Origin: Oxytricha trifallax
Taxonomy: Eukaryota > Ciliophora > Spirotrichea > Sporadotrichida > Oxytrichidae
Assembly (NCBI GenBank): GCA_000711775.1
Contig: ARYC01016927.1
Span: 62,001 to 126,000, forward strand
Direction of reading: 5' to 3'
DNA length: 64,000 bases
A model generated the notes under the pieces. The model saw only the letters and a list, made by a program, of their open reading frames with translations, did no database searches and had not been told where the DNA came from. Made by a program: the position numbers and the translations under genes. The first letter of the stretch is position 1, and each line of letters begins with the position of its first letter. This document shows positions 35,696 to 47,445 of this stretch, piece by piece.

Positions 35696-37182
35696 TTATT
35701 CTTAGTTCCAGAAGTCATTCAATTTTTCAATTATTGATAGAAAGTGACAAACCAGATGCCAGAGGATTTCTGAAAAAAGCTAAGCTAAATTTATGTGATT
35801 TAGCAGGTTCTGAAAAGATTCATGGACTTGAAGATGTTCAAAATGCTTTGCACATGAATGAACTCAAAACTATCAATCTAAGTTTACTTACTTATTTACT
35901 AATAATAATTTAAAATATTAATGTACAATTATTTCTTAATTAGCTATGTTTAAATTATAAGTTTGACTAATCTGGGTAAAGTTATTCAATCACTGAGCAA
36001 AGAATCTAAAATGCAAAGAAAACAGAAGAACCTATTCACACCACGTGGTCATTAAAACGATTATTTTTAGAAAGTTCACATTCCCTATAGAGATTCACAA
36101 TTAACAAGAATATTGCAAGATTCTTTAGGTGGGAATACTCGTACTGTATTAATTGCAACAGTTTCACCAATTATTGATAATATCGAGGAGACTATCTCTA
36201 CTTTGAAGTTTGCAGATAGAGCGAAATAGGTTATGGATTATATTATTATTTATCTTAAAATTATAATTTAAAAATAAAACTTACTTATACTATAGTATAA
36301 TAGGAAATTTATTCTTAAATATGGCTGTAGTCAAGGTAAATGAGATAAATGCCTAGGATGATGCTCTGGTGTAAAAGTTGCAGAAAGAAGTGTAAACTTT
36401 GAGAGAAGTACTAAACCTCAGACGTAAGGGTATGTCAAATGAATTTAATTTTAAATAAAATAAGTTTAATAATATATTCTCATGAACAATTAAAATTAAT
36501 TCATTCGAATTTATTATTATAATACAAATGACATTCAGAAGGAGCTATTGATATTGAAGGAAGAAAACTTAAAACTAAAGGAAATGGCTTAAAATGCAGA
36601 CATGGTCGAGAAACTAAAATTAGAAAATAAATTAATGAAGTTGGAACTATAAAAGATTAAGGATGTTGGGAGCAGTGATTATGGGAGTACCACCCAATAT
36701 TTAAGTAAATTATATGTGGAATTCTAATCTTATGCATAAAAGAATGTTTTAGATAGAAATATCAAAACACATTGGGTTCCACTGATTTATCGAATGGTGG
36801 TATTGGAGGATTAGGCAATAATAGTTCTTTCGTTAGAAAATCTTACCAAAGTGACCCATTTATGGAATTTCAAGAGTCAGACCCCACATAATCCTCACCC
36901 TCCTCAAATAATCAATAGAACAATTAAGCTTAATAGAATTACAGCAATCATTCAAGAAAAAACTCTCAAACGTAGTAAATTTTATCATAAATTCAAAAAC
37001 CTAAATAACTTGGTGGTGCTCTTATCTTATAACATTAGTTTTATATTTATAAGTTTTTAATAAAACTTTATACCAAATTTTTTTTATTAATCGTAGTTGT
37101 ATTTTAAAAAAAGGTGTTTAGTGGCTTTTAAGAGAACATATCTTAATTTATAGAAACATTATCAACTAAAGGGGTGATCTGA
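34188..37182 (+). CDS. Kinesin with N-terminal motor domain
   Basis: Microtubule motor. ATG at 34188 begins a Gln/Ser-rich extension of about 120 residues, then the motor: VAIRVRPKL (34.6 kb), [17 protein letters not shown] (P-loop, about 35.03 kb), [16 protein letters not shown] (about 35.36 kb), [10 protein letters not shown] (switch I, 35.7 kb), [10 protein letters not shown] (switch II, 35.8 kb), [20 protein letters not shown] (36.1 kb) and [15 protein letters not shown] at its end. Coiled coil follows (36.36-36.66 kb, [12 protein letters not shown]), then a Ser/Asn-rich tail closing at TGA 37180-37182. The last exons are uncertain. Introns are short GT-AG types, one containing an (AT)n run. 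Subfamily cannot be assigned. The insert-rich first motor half and the long N-terminal extension are unusual. Confidence 0.9.
35651..35693. repeat. (AT)n microsatellite in a kinesin intron
   Basis: About 40 bases of pure TA dinucleotide immediately before the SSRSH exon. It lies inside an AT-rich intron or IES and stays open only because TGA is the sole stop. Confidence 0.9.
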
Positions 37183-37259
37183 GTATTAAATATAGGGTTA
37201 TTAAATTTTAATATTAAATATGGAACTTTTAAATTAGATATATACATTATCCCTTTTTC

Positions 37260-37475
37260 TCTAAGCATCAGGACTTGAAAAAAGACAGCCAGTAGTACTC
37301 ACCTTTTTTGAACTAATGCGCGCCTTTAGTTCATGCACGCTGCATAGACAGTGCCAAGATGAGCCTCTAATTTTTATTTTTCCTTTTTTTATTGTCTTCA
37401 TCTCATCTTCTTAATCATCGTCATCATCTTCTTTAATACTCAGATCTTATTACATTGAAAAAGTGTTTGATTTAA
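37260..37475 (-). CDS. Isolated minus-strand coding-like block
   Basis: Minus-strand frame with protein-like composition: SMQQDLSIKEDDDDDQEDEM, then KKGKIKIRGSSWHCLCSVHE and ARISSKK before GTGAGT. It lies between the kinesin (+) and the next + strand gene. The antisense reading is Phe/Ser-rich and less convincing. Could be an inverted MDS of a neighbouring gene or one block of an unrelated gene. Confidence 0.4.
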
Positions 37476-37499
37476 TATAATATTAAATATAAATCATTA

Positions 37500-38997
37500 G
37501 CAATAATAGATTAACCCAAAGGAACTGATAGTGGAGGAGAGAAAATAAGAAGTTAAAAGTTTATAAGGGACTCTTTAGAAATCTGGTAGATGCCCCATAT
37601 GTACTTTGATGCCACCATGTAACCATTACAAAGATTAAAATGAGATTTTACGCTAAATAATTTTTAATTACTTTTTTTAAATAAATTTTTCAATTAATTT
37701 CCATTAATCCCATTTATAGCTTTTAATAATAGCAAATATCTAAATAGGAATTGATATTCTCATTTTCCAATTAAATTTTTTTGAAAATACATGTACGCTA
37801 AAACATAAATGAAGTTAATGAGCACCTCGAAGAAACATTTACAGGAGGTCAGGGGAATAAAAACAGTGATGATTTAGTGCTGCCAAAATTAATGCTTGGA
37901 AAGAATTAGCCACATGCCTAAAGTTTGCCAAGTCTCAATTTGGAAGCAGTTAGAAAAGCACAGGCTGAAAAGTATTCTAAATTAAATAATATAATAAATA
38001 TTTTATAAGGAACATTGATATAAAAAAAAGAATAGTGAATAAAAATTCATAATGAATTTTAGATAAATGTATTCTGGATAGAGTATAAATAAAAGGTATG
38101 AAGATAGTAATAGCAAAAAAGACTTAATATCTGGAGATGAATAATCACTTACAATCAGGAAAAATTCAAATTCTTCCTCTTTCCAGATGACTTTTAACAA
38201 TCCGAATAGAGTTATTTTTTTAAATTACACATTTTATTAACAAATGAATTTGATATAATATTAAAAATTTTATGAGATAGTGATTCATCCTAGAAAAGAT
38301 CAGATCCATCATTCTTCCCATAACTAGTTGCAGGGTTGAGCAATAATTAAAATTTACAGGATTATGGAAGTGATCACTTCACTTCAATCAGTCAGAGATT
38401 TGAAAAAAGTTAATTACATAGCAGCTTCAAAAAGAAGGCAAGTGTAGGCTAAACTTAACAAATACTTGTGAGTTACAATTTTTTCCCAAATAATAAGCAA
38501 TTTAAATTGTAATCTACGTTGAGTTTACTTACACAGTTCAAATTTACTAGGGATTTAAAACGGCATGGCGCCGCAGACCGAACGTTAAGAGCTCATTGAT
38601 GAGTCAAGTTTCCTGGAGGTGCGCATTCGAGGTAAGAATAACACTTTCGCAAAGAAAAAGGCTTCTGCCTTCGTTACACTTGATGAGCAATTAAAAATTC
38701 AATAAATGCGCAAACAATAAATTAGACATTAAATTTTATCATTAAATAATATAATTTACCTAATCATATTTAGAAGATTGTTATAAAGAGTATCATTAAT
38801 TTTAGAGAGAATATTATAAAATAATTAGGCAGAGTGAGAGACTGAAATAACTATAAATATTTGAGAGAGATAGAGAGACTAAAATTAAAAATGACTTTTA
38901 AGAGGAGTTAAAGAAAATAGAAGACTAATTCAGTATAAATGCTTTGTAAAGTGCCAGGAAAAAGCGATTAATATAATTATTATATAAATTAATATAT
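37500..38997 (+). CDS. Interrupted coiled-coil protein gene
   Basis: Unrecognised gene in several + strand blocks: about 37505-37650 (GTDSGGEKIRSQKFIRDSLE), 37803-37985 (EVNEHLEETFTGGQGNKN, SLNLEAVRKAQAEKYSKL), 38155-38215 (EKFKFFLFPDDFQQSE), 38290-38470 (YGSDHFTSISQRFEKSQLHS, with a 25-bp intron GTTGAG...TTACAG), 38560-38720 (GC-richer, MAPQTERQELIDESSFLEVR) and 38820-38985 (FERDRETKIKNDFQEELKKI). The gaps are AT-rich and lack clean GT-AG limits, so some are probably IESs. The end is helical and charged. I cannot fix the start or stop, and two genes are possible, with the second starting at about 38564. Confidence 0.5.
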
Positions 38998-39173
38998 AAA
39001 TTTTTAGAAATAAATTATTTATAATTTTCAAAAGTATATAATAATTTTAGCAGTGAGACTAGGTTTTTAAATTTATGGAATTAATGAATATATAATAGTT
39101 TTAACTATTAATATAAGAATATTATGAAATTAAAATATTAATATCATAGATTGCTGTAATTGCTATTATATAT
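38998..39173. other. Short convergent AT-rich gap
   Basis: Nothing recognisable between the coiled-coil gene (+) and the membrane-protein gene (-). Confidence 0.5.
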
Positions 39174-40847
39174 TCACTAGTTCTGAGGTTGTTTATTTCC
39201 AATATCCTAGCCTCCTCTATAAACCGCATATTTCATCACATCTCTATTATATAAATCATAATGTTTATTTAAATATAATTTATCTTTATATAATGAATAA
39301 TTTATACTTCAAATATAAATATATATACATAATAAGATTGATTTTACTTTTATTTTCTTTGAGTTTTTCCTTCATTAAATTGGTAAATCCATAAAGCGAT
39401 TTTGAAACATATTCTGAAATAAAAGCTGGGAATTTTTGTCTCTACCCCAATATCCAGAATAAGTAAAAGAAATTTACCACCATGATAAAAAATTTCAATA
39501 TTTAATATGCGCTCATTAAAAACATTGAAGATTATATTTCTTAGTAAAATGAAGAGACAAGTAGCAGCAAGCATGACAAGATCAGAAAATTCCTATAAAA
39601 ATAATTATACAATTTTTGATATTTTTTGGTATTCTTACATCTCCAATATGCCCAAATCTGACTAGTTATATGATAAACTCAATAAAATCGAACAATATGC
39701 AAATTATAGTCAGAATAAAGTACACTTTCAGTTTAGTTTCCATGTTACTAGCAATAGTGGTCACTATTTTCTTTACAGCTTAAATTATGTGGGAAAAGAA
39801 TTCCTCGAAATTAAATCTTTTCTCGTTTTCCAAGTCTCCTTGAGTTTCTTTGTAAAAAGTTAAAATAATATTTGAATTTAATTGCTTATATTAATCATTC
39901 AGTTTATAAGGAAGTAAAACTAGTATAATGTTTTTTAAAATTAAAAAAAATTTCTTAGTTGAGTAGCTTGATAAAATCATGGCTTTTGGGCATTTATTTT
40001 CCAATTAAGAAACCGAAATAACCTCTAATTGGATGCAAAATATGCATAAAAATGTATGCCATATCACTTGGATAGGAGAAGAAGAGCAACAATCCCACAC
40101 AAAAAATGAATATTTCAAGTACTGAACACCAGTAAATGATCGAGTGGAACTCATACTACAAAGAAATAATGAGAATATATTAAGGGAATCTTTTTAATGA
40201 TAAATTAATCACAAAGAATTACAAAATTGAACTTACAAGTAAAATTTCAAGGTTCATAGTTAAGTCGAGATACTGAACTATAATATAAGTGAAATTATTT
40301 TGCCTAGTTTAAATCTAAATCCATTTTAAAAAATTCAAAGAGTAACAATCATTCAATACTTTATAGACTTCCTATCCTTTCGGCAAAATTGACTACGCAG
40401 CTTTCTCAGGTATAAGCAGCTATGAGCCCTCACCCACTCCTATGTTATTCGCCCCATTCATCACTAAACTGCTAATTGCATTGTTCATCATAATGTTGTT
40501 GCCTCCTGAGCTTCCACTTGCTGGAGCCCCTCCACTGGTAGTAGTACCACCACGATTCAAATTAATCTCAATGTTCAAATCGCTATCTTCTTCGTCCCTG
40601 GAATCATCTTGATACTGTATATTCTGAGATTTTGCAGAGGCGTTTATTAAATTTTAAGCAGCTTGAAGTGTGGACTGTTCTATATCTTCTTCTTCCTCAG
40701 AGTCTCCAATTTCTAAGTGTATGTCTCTCTATTTGAAAAAAAGTTTACTATTTATTGATAAATAGAATAAAGTTATATAAGAGAACTAAGCAAATGAATT
40801 GTTGAGAATTGATAGAGTAGGAAGTTTTTATAACTTACTTGATCCAT
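39174..40847 (-). CDS. Multi-pass membrane protein with acidic N-terminus
   Basis: Starts at ATG 40847 (MDQ, then an intron) and ends at TGA 39174-39176 (...RGGQDIGNKQPQNQ). Residues 4-130 are acidic and then Gly/Ser-rich (IGDSEEEEDIEQS; GGAPASGSSGGNN). Hydrophobic segments follow: IIYWCSVLEIFIFCVGLLLF (about 40.12 kb), VYFILTIICILFDFIEFII (39.7 kb), LAATCLFILLRNIIFNVF (39.55 kb) and a weaker one, FLLLILDIGV. The layout suggests four to six membrane spans with a cytosolic acidic N-terminus. At least four short GT-AG introns are used. I do not recognise the family. No signal peptide is apparent, since the start is hydrophilic. Confidence 0.65.
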
Positions 40848-41132
40848 GTTTAAATTAGTTCGAGCAATAAATCTAATTTTAAATTTAAATTTACAAAAAT
40901 TAATTCATTAAATATTAAATTGCCTACATTTAATGAAAGTTTATCATATAAAAATGAGTAGAAATTATGAAATATTTTGAAATAAATATTCTGGTAAAAA
41001 TTGAATTATAATAATAGTTAAATTAAAATTAATCAGCTTATCAAAATACAATGGAATCAAACTAGTAAAATTAGAGCAACCAAGATAACAACCAACAATC
41101 CCCATCTTAAATTTAATCTGTAAACACAGATC

Positions 41133-42371
41133 ATGTTGACCCCTCAAAATTCCCTCTCCCAGTTAACCAAGATTATGTTATAAATTATATAATATGCTTA
41201 TTTTCCATGATAGTGAATTAAAAATTGTTTTAATTCTTATAAATTTAAAGATCTGCTGCAACAGGTGCAATCTCCAAACCCCCACTAAATCGATGTTGAC
41301 ACTGAAATGCGTGAGCCAATATTGAGTTAAGTCACTTTAAGCCAGAATCTCGAAGAGTAGAAAGTGGATGATGATGGTGTTAAGCAAAATACCAGTGACA
41401 GCACCGATCAATAATTGGTAAACTAATCCCCATCTGATAGCCAACAATTAAAGGTAAGTCTTGCTTCAAAATCTTATTCTTTCCAAATTTTCGAACTTCT
41501 CATTAAATTTGACTCAAATTTTCAGGTTTCTGACTCAACTTCTGCTGCATCTCAGTAATAAATTGATGCTAGTTCTTCTACAGTGTAATCTGACTAGACT
41601 TAAATCAAGGAGGTCCCTTCGACGGCAAGTGTAGTAGTAGCCCCAGCAGACCCTGATGAGCGCAGACTATGCAGCAAGTGCAAGACTTTCTATGGAACTT
41701 ATGTAACAAACTTCATGTGCAGCAAGTGCTTCAAGGAGTCTGGAGGAGTGTTGTAAAGTGCACAGCAGCAAGCTCAGAAGTTGGCTTAAGAGTAGAAGGA
41801 TAAAGAGCAAAAACTCAAGGAGGAAGAGGAAAAGAAGGAACCACCCAAACCTGTTTAAGTAAGTATAGAGACATTTAAAATACTCAATTTAACTTGCTAA
41901 TAAGGAAATGAAGAATGGTTATTTTTAGCTAAAATTAGTGGACAACAAATATTTGTTTTGTTGGTTGTTTTTATTCCTTTTTTCATTGATAAACTATTTT
42001 AATTTTTGGCTGTCTTTAATTTAAATTGGCAGAGATGAAAATTAAATCACGATATATTAAAATAATAAGTCGATATTAATTCATCAATTATAGGAAGATA
42101 AAACTAGATGCTGGGCTTGCAAGAAGAAAGTTGGCTTGACTGGTGTGCAGTGTCGCTGTGAGTACACCTTTTGCTCGAAGCATCGCTACCCAGAAGAGCA
42201 CTCATGTGACTTTGACTTCAACAACTTCTACAAGAAGAAGTTATTACTAAAATAATAATCAATTTGGTATTAGATTTTACTTAATAATTGCCATAATTTT
42301 GATTTTTAAATAGAGTAATAGAGACAGAGAACCAAAAGGTTGCTCACAAAAAAATTGATAAATTGTATTGA
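41133..42371 (+). CDS. A20/AN1 zinc-finger protein (ZFAND5/6 or SAP type)
   Basis: Stress-associated / ubiquitin-binding family. Probable start at ATG 41133 (MLTPQNSLSQLTK), an intron, then a Gln/Ser-rich region. An A20-like finger spans 41.67-41.74 kb (CSKCKTFYGTYVTNFMCSKC) and a charged linker of Glu/Lys follows. After a gap of about 240 bp comes the AN1 finger at 42.10-42.23 kb: RCWACKKKVGLTGVQCRCEY then TFCSKHRYPEEHSCDFDF, giving the Cys/His ligand order of AN1. The last exon is most likely the one ending VAHKKIDKLY at TGA 42369-42371, which matches the conserved end of the family, but the splice joining it is unclear. In the family the A20 finger binds ubiquitin. Here the A20 spacing is CxxC-x9-CxxC. 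Confidence 0.85.
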
Positions 42372-42599
42372 GATTGAAGGAGGAGTATATATTTTATTTT
42401 ATGTGAATGCGTTTATGAAATTTAGGAAGCTAACAAGATATTCATTTTATCTTAATCATTCTTTAACTTCAATTCTAGTCTCTATTCGTAATTATTTGCC
42501 AATTTATATGCTAATAGATAATGTGAATATAGAATTAGAGAATCTTTCACATTGCTTTGCTCTACTCCATGGACAATTTAATAGCCTGTAAATTTTTAA

Positions 42600-45500
42600 T
42601 TATAAAAGGACAATATAAGTATAGGTATCGATGAGAGTTTCTCTAAGATTAATCAGATATTAGCATAGATCTGGATCTTGATCTTCAGTATTTTTAATTT
42701 AAAATATAGATTAGTTCATTTTAATCAATAATGAATTTATGAGCAATGTAAAGATCATTGATATTTAATTGATTTATTAATTAAATATTTATAATAATCA
42801 TCTGTAAGCTAAGCTTAGCAGCTCCCTCTAAAATCTTAAGCACATCTTCCAAATACCTGTTGACAAATGGTTCACCAGAGTTCATCGCTATATCTCCAAG
42901 TGCATTAATAGCAGAAAGTTTTGATAGTCTGTCCTGATTTGAGTTTCTCAGAATGTCAATCATTGGTGGTACAAAGTCCTCTAAGAAGTTGTTGATGTTT
43001 TCCTTCATGGCTCCTGCCAAATCTGAGACTATACCACAGGCTAAGCGAACACATTCATCATATTTTTCAAATAAAGTGAATTGTTTTAAATAATAAATTA
43101 GTAATAATAGTAATAGTAAATGTAGTAATAGAAAATGTATATCTAAAAAACGTTTCATCATGTTTATAATTTCCTTTGTAAATTCTTCCATCTTTCCATT
43201 TGTAAACACCATAACCTGCTTTTCAAGCAGCTCTGCGAAGTCTTTGTCTTTCGTCGTCACACGTCTCACTGAGGAGGTACACTAAAAAATAAAATTTATA
43301 GATATGTTTTTTGTAACTTACATTTAATGTGAGTGCACAGTCAACTTCTGCGTCTGATCATTTTCATTTTTGATTATTACTAATTTATTATTTAAAACAA
43401 TTCACTTTATTTGAAAAATATGATGATTCATCATCTTCTCCCTTGAGAGCAAACACCAAGAAGTTACCGAAATCCTGAATATTGATTCTGCTGCCAATTC
43501 CATTGCAAAGTCCACTGAAAGCAATCAAACCGTTTTCAGTAACTCTATTCTGTGATTTAAACAAAGTGATAAGCAACTGAATTATACTACTTGCAGTTTA
43601 ATCATCAATCATTGATCCAATCTTTGCAAGCATTACTTGTAACAAACCTCCAAGATAGTCTTAGTACTCTTAGGTCTTCTTAGCCCCATATTAATCTGCA
43701 TTGTTAGTTTCTTCAAGTAATTTTAGTACTGGAATAAGCATCTCATAGAGAACTGGGTATTGATCAGGTGCTGCGTGCTCACATAAATCTGAAATTGCTG
43801 TAAAGCTTGCTAAAATCAAATTTACAGAGCCTTATTCGCTATCTTCTCTATAGGCATTAACCATCAAAGCGTTAAATAGAGTTTTGAAGTATGGCGAGAG
43901 AATAGTTGTTTCTGGGGTGGCGTAGTTATCACTCATTTTTGCTAAATTTTCTAAGCAACTGCAGATTTAATTTGAAATTCTTGGTCTGTCTGGGAGATGT
44001 GTAATGAAAATAGGGATGAGATTGTCTAGGACGTCCTTATTTGCAATAACATCGCTAAATAAAAAAAAATAACTATGGTTCTCACAAATCTTTGAGAAAA
44101 CCCATGAAATAGCTTCTCTGACTTTACCATGATGATCGCTAAACATTTGCATCAAGTTTTATAAGCCAGGCATGATTTAGTTCAAGAATTTATTACGGTC
44201 TGGACCATAAGTGATAGCTCCAAGTGCAAGTAATGAGGAATATCTTAATTTCCAGTCTTCATTTGTAACATTAAGTATAATAAGTAGTCTTTTTGATTGA
44301 ATAAAATTAAAAATTTATTTATTAACATTATTTCCATTACAAAGATATTTTATATTATTAATATGTGAACTTAAATTTATTAATAAAAGTTAAAATTAGA
44401 ATGTTTTAAAAATGTCAAGCATTACGAAAGGGATTGTAGGTGCTTCTCTGTCTACTATTATAATTTTTGCCCACTTTGTAAATTTGGTTAAGACATCTCC
44501 CTGTTTTTTTTATTTTTATATGAATGCAGATCAACTTCGTTCATTGTGTTTCCATGAGTAAATTGGTGTTCGCATCCAACAAGATTCCTCCCATCATAAT
44601 TTAAAGCATTTCATAAAAAGCAATAACTATTCTCTAAAGAATCTGCTACTAGCGAATAAGTGACATATAGATCTTCACATAGGAGTAAAGTAATAAATTG
44701 ACAAGTTAAACTGGTAACATTATGCGGAATTTGAGGGACAAATTTCGGAGCAGATAGATGATGGATATATATGAAAAGTTAGACATAAAGCATGCAATAG
44801 TAAGTTTCCAAATGATACAAAACTTATACTTTATCTCTTTTATTCCAAGATTTACAACATATCTTTCTATCTAACGTATAGTTTATAGACTATAAGAAAA
44901 CTTTTATTGAACTTAAAGTTGATAATTTTCTATAGATTCATGAGGATGGAGATCGGTATGAGAAAACATAATTACTCCTTCTGATAACGACTAAAATTCT
45001 TTCTCTTGCCCTTAAGTACTGTCTTCTAGCTTTAGCCTATTGAACTTGTTGCTGTTACTAACTCAATTCTTTAAAGACTTTTACTAATTGTAACTGGAAT
45101 TAGAAGGATATTCTATTAAGCCATATCATTTGATTTTTCTCAAAAAAATTGGTTCTGGAAGCTCGCTAAAGCACCCAAAAAATTTAAACAGAATTATCCC
45201 TAAATCTAGATAGAATTGTGTTTAATGTACCAAGTCCAAACTCAATAGTTTCGATAACCTGAAGTCCAACAAATAGCAAGAAAAATTTTATCTGGCAGTG
45301 AAAGCAATGATGCTCTCATAAATTTCACTAAAAATCAGAAGCACCCTATTCAGAAATCTCCACTAACATCAGAATTATTTAAAGCATTCCTTAATATGGT
45401 TAGGGTTTTCCTTATTAAATTTTAGATTGACAAAGTGGAGATGGACATCACAAGCATCAGGAAGTTTTCTTATAAATTATGCTTAATGGTGATATTTTGA

Positions 45501-47445
45501 CTTATCCCGAATAAGAAATCAAGATTTATTTTGATTATTAAATATAGATGGTGCAACAGTAGCAAGCTGATGGCAATGCAGGCATCGTATTCCTAAAGAA
45601 CTCTTTGGTAATTTAAAGAGACTTTCTTAAGCTCTTGATGTTTTGGCTGTCAATATTCCGTATGACGCATGCTTACATATAGAAAGTCTAGCAACCAAAT
45701 TCAGAAAAACAATAAGGCAAATAGACTCAATAATTTAAGGAGAATACTTAGTGAAGTGAAAGAAGGAAATGACACATAAGGCAACATACAGCACCTGATA
45801 GACATAACTCGCAAAACTTTAGAAAGAAAAAATCACGGGAAAAATGGTGGGCATGGCATGAAAGCACTTTTTATTACGTTTGAGTGATTAATTTTATTTA
45901 AAAGAGTTACAATTATATGAGATAGTTATTTCTAAAAAATTAAAGTTCACAGATTAATTATAAAGATCCAAAGAAATATATTGAGAACCATTAGAATATG
46001 TAAGTTTCATAAATATTTAATAATTTGTAATTCATTATTTTATAATTTTCTATTTTAATAAATTATGTATAAATGTTTTTGCACTTATAATCAAAATATA
46101 AAATTTAAATAGTAAAATTAATAAAATGTCAGGATCCTCATTATATTTAAAATTCTTAATCAAAAAATTTATTAATTAAATAAATATCATTCTTGAGATT
46201 ACGTTTCTGTCCTCATTTATTAGATCTTTGAATAAAGTTTTTACATCATATTTTTGGTATATTAATTTATTTGCCACTTACTTTTATAAAATTATTACTA
46301 ATTCTTGGAGACAAAACCAATGACTTAATCAAGTATCTGATCTCCATTAATCTTTGCTATTTCATTTAAGCAACAGCCAGCAGACAAAGATACACTCAAT
46401 TCATCATCGTCATCGTCTTCATCTTCAATCTTGACAATCTAGATGCATGAAATCAAAAGATTCACAAGTTCAAAGTAGCATTGAGCAATGTATCCTTTGT
46501 TGTAAGTTCTCTTCGCTATTCTACGGCCTTCTTCTTCGGCTAAACTTGTCCAGAACTCGATAGCTTGAGCTCCAACTTTTTCAACATCGTTTCTAGCTGA
46601 AGTAGCAGTGATCTCACAAATTTTACTGAAATAAAACTCGATGCTCTCATATTCTTGTCTGCCGATATCAACCAAAGTTTGCATAGCAACGATTCTAATT
46701 TCTTCGTCTTAGCATGAAAAAGCTTCAAAGATCCTACCCATGATGTAATCACGCTCGTGCACTACCATGAAGTTTGGTGATGCGAATGGAAGAGCGTGGT
46801 AAAGGGCCTTTATTGCTAGCAAAGTTGTACCTTCCAATAGAGGATCTGCAATTATATTACGAGTTAGGGCTTGAATCACTAAACTCTTCAATTCATTGTT
46901 CAAATCATCTGGTAAAACAATTATATGATTTTAAAATCTAAGCCAAACCAAGTTTTATAATTTACTAGCTCTTCACACACAAATCCTAGAGTCTCAATAG
47001 ATGCATGTCTAATTTCAATTTGCTCATGAGCACTGTTATTAGATAAGTTGCCAATAATATCAAGCCACTCCCCTCTTGGAATTTCAATAGCAGCTATAGA
47101 TGCAATTGCACTTGCAATTTGTCTGCGAACCACACTTGAAGGCGTGACTAAACAAGCTAGCAAGGCATCTTTAATATTATCTTTAAACTCTCTATCCAAA
47201 TTTATCCAGAAATCTTCGTATCTTGGGTCCTATTAAATTTTGTTAATTTATCTTTAAATTCTTATAATATGAAGAAACTATTGTAAAATACAAAATCTAA
47301 CTAAGGGGATTTTTCCAATGAGGTAGATATTTGTTGGTAAAACTGAGATGTGTAAATTTTCACTTACTTGAGATCTGCCAGAAGAAATGAAATTTTTAAA
47401 TACCAAGGCTGCAACCATTTAATCCCCGAATTTTATCATAACACA
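42600..47445 (-). CDS. Importin beta (karyopherin beta-1), N-terminal segment absent, split by a nested gene
   Basis: HEAT-repeat nuclear import receptor. The first block found (47.44-47.38 kb) reads FGDQMVAALVFKNFISSG, equal to the human region near residue 50, so the first one or more MDSs are missing from this position. Next come DPRYEDFWINLDREFKDNIK, VVRRQIASAIASIAAIEIP (47.1 kb), EFWTSLAEEEGRRIAKR (46.5 kb) and the acidic loop EDEDDDDDELSV (46.39 kb; human DENDDDDDW). A 2-kb gap follows, and the protein resumes with TNEDWKLRYSSLLALGAI (44.25 kb), KVREAISWVFSKICEN (44.1 kb), the 43.5 and 43.0 kb blocks (SAINALGDIAMNSGEPFVNR) and LINLRETLIDTYTYIV near 42.63 kb (human YLNELRESCLEAYTGIV). 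The last about 120 residues are not clearly seen. Short introns and AT-rich IES-like gaps are mixed. Confidence 0.85.
44412..45887 (+). CDS. Nested gene on the opposite strand: membrane protein of unknown function
   Basis: Lies wholly inside the 2-kb gap between two importin-beta blocks and runs the opposite way. Probable start at ATG 44412 (MSSITKGIVGASLSTIIIFA) and stop TGA 45885-45887 (...GHGMKALFITFE). The N-terminus is hydrophobic; further segments near 44.80-44.90 kb (MIQNLYFISFIPRF) and 44.98-45.05 kb (LSLALKYCLLALAY) may span the membrane. A soluble C-terminal part follows (FKDFYQLQLELEGYSIKP; DKVEMDITSIRKFSYKLCL; ELFGNLKRLSQALDVLAVNI). Frames connect through short GT-AG introns, for example about 45659-45681. 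The overall pattern recalls multi-pass ciliate sensor proteins, but no diagnostic motif is present. Confidence 0.55.

Noticed and set aside
37580-37630. RING-finger-like string CPICTLMPPCNHYKD
   Set aside because: It is in a different frame from the longer coding block (DSLEIWQMPHMYFD) and stops at once on either side.
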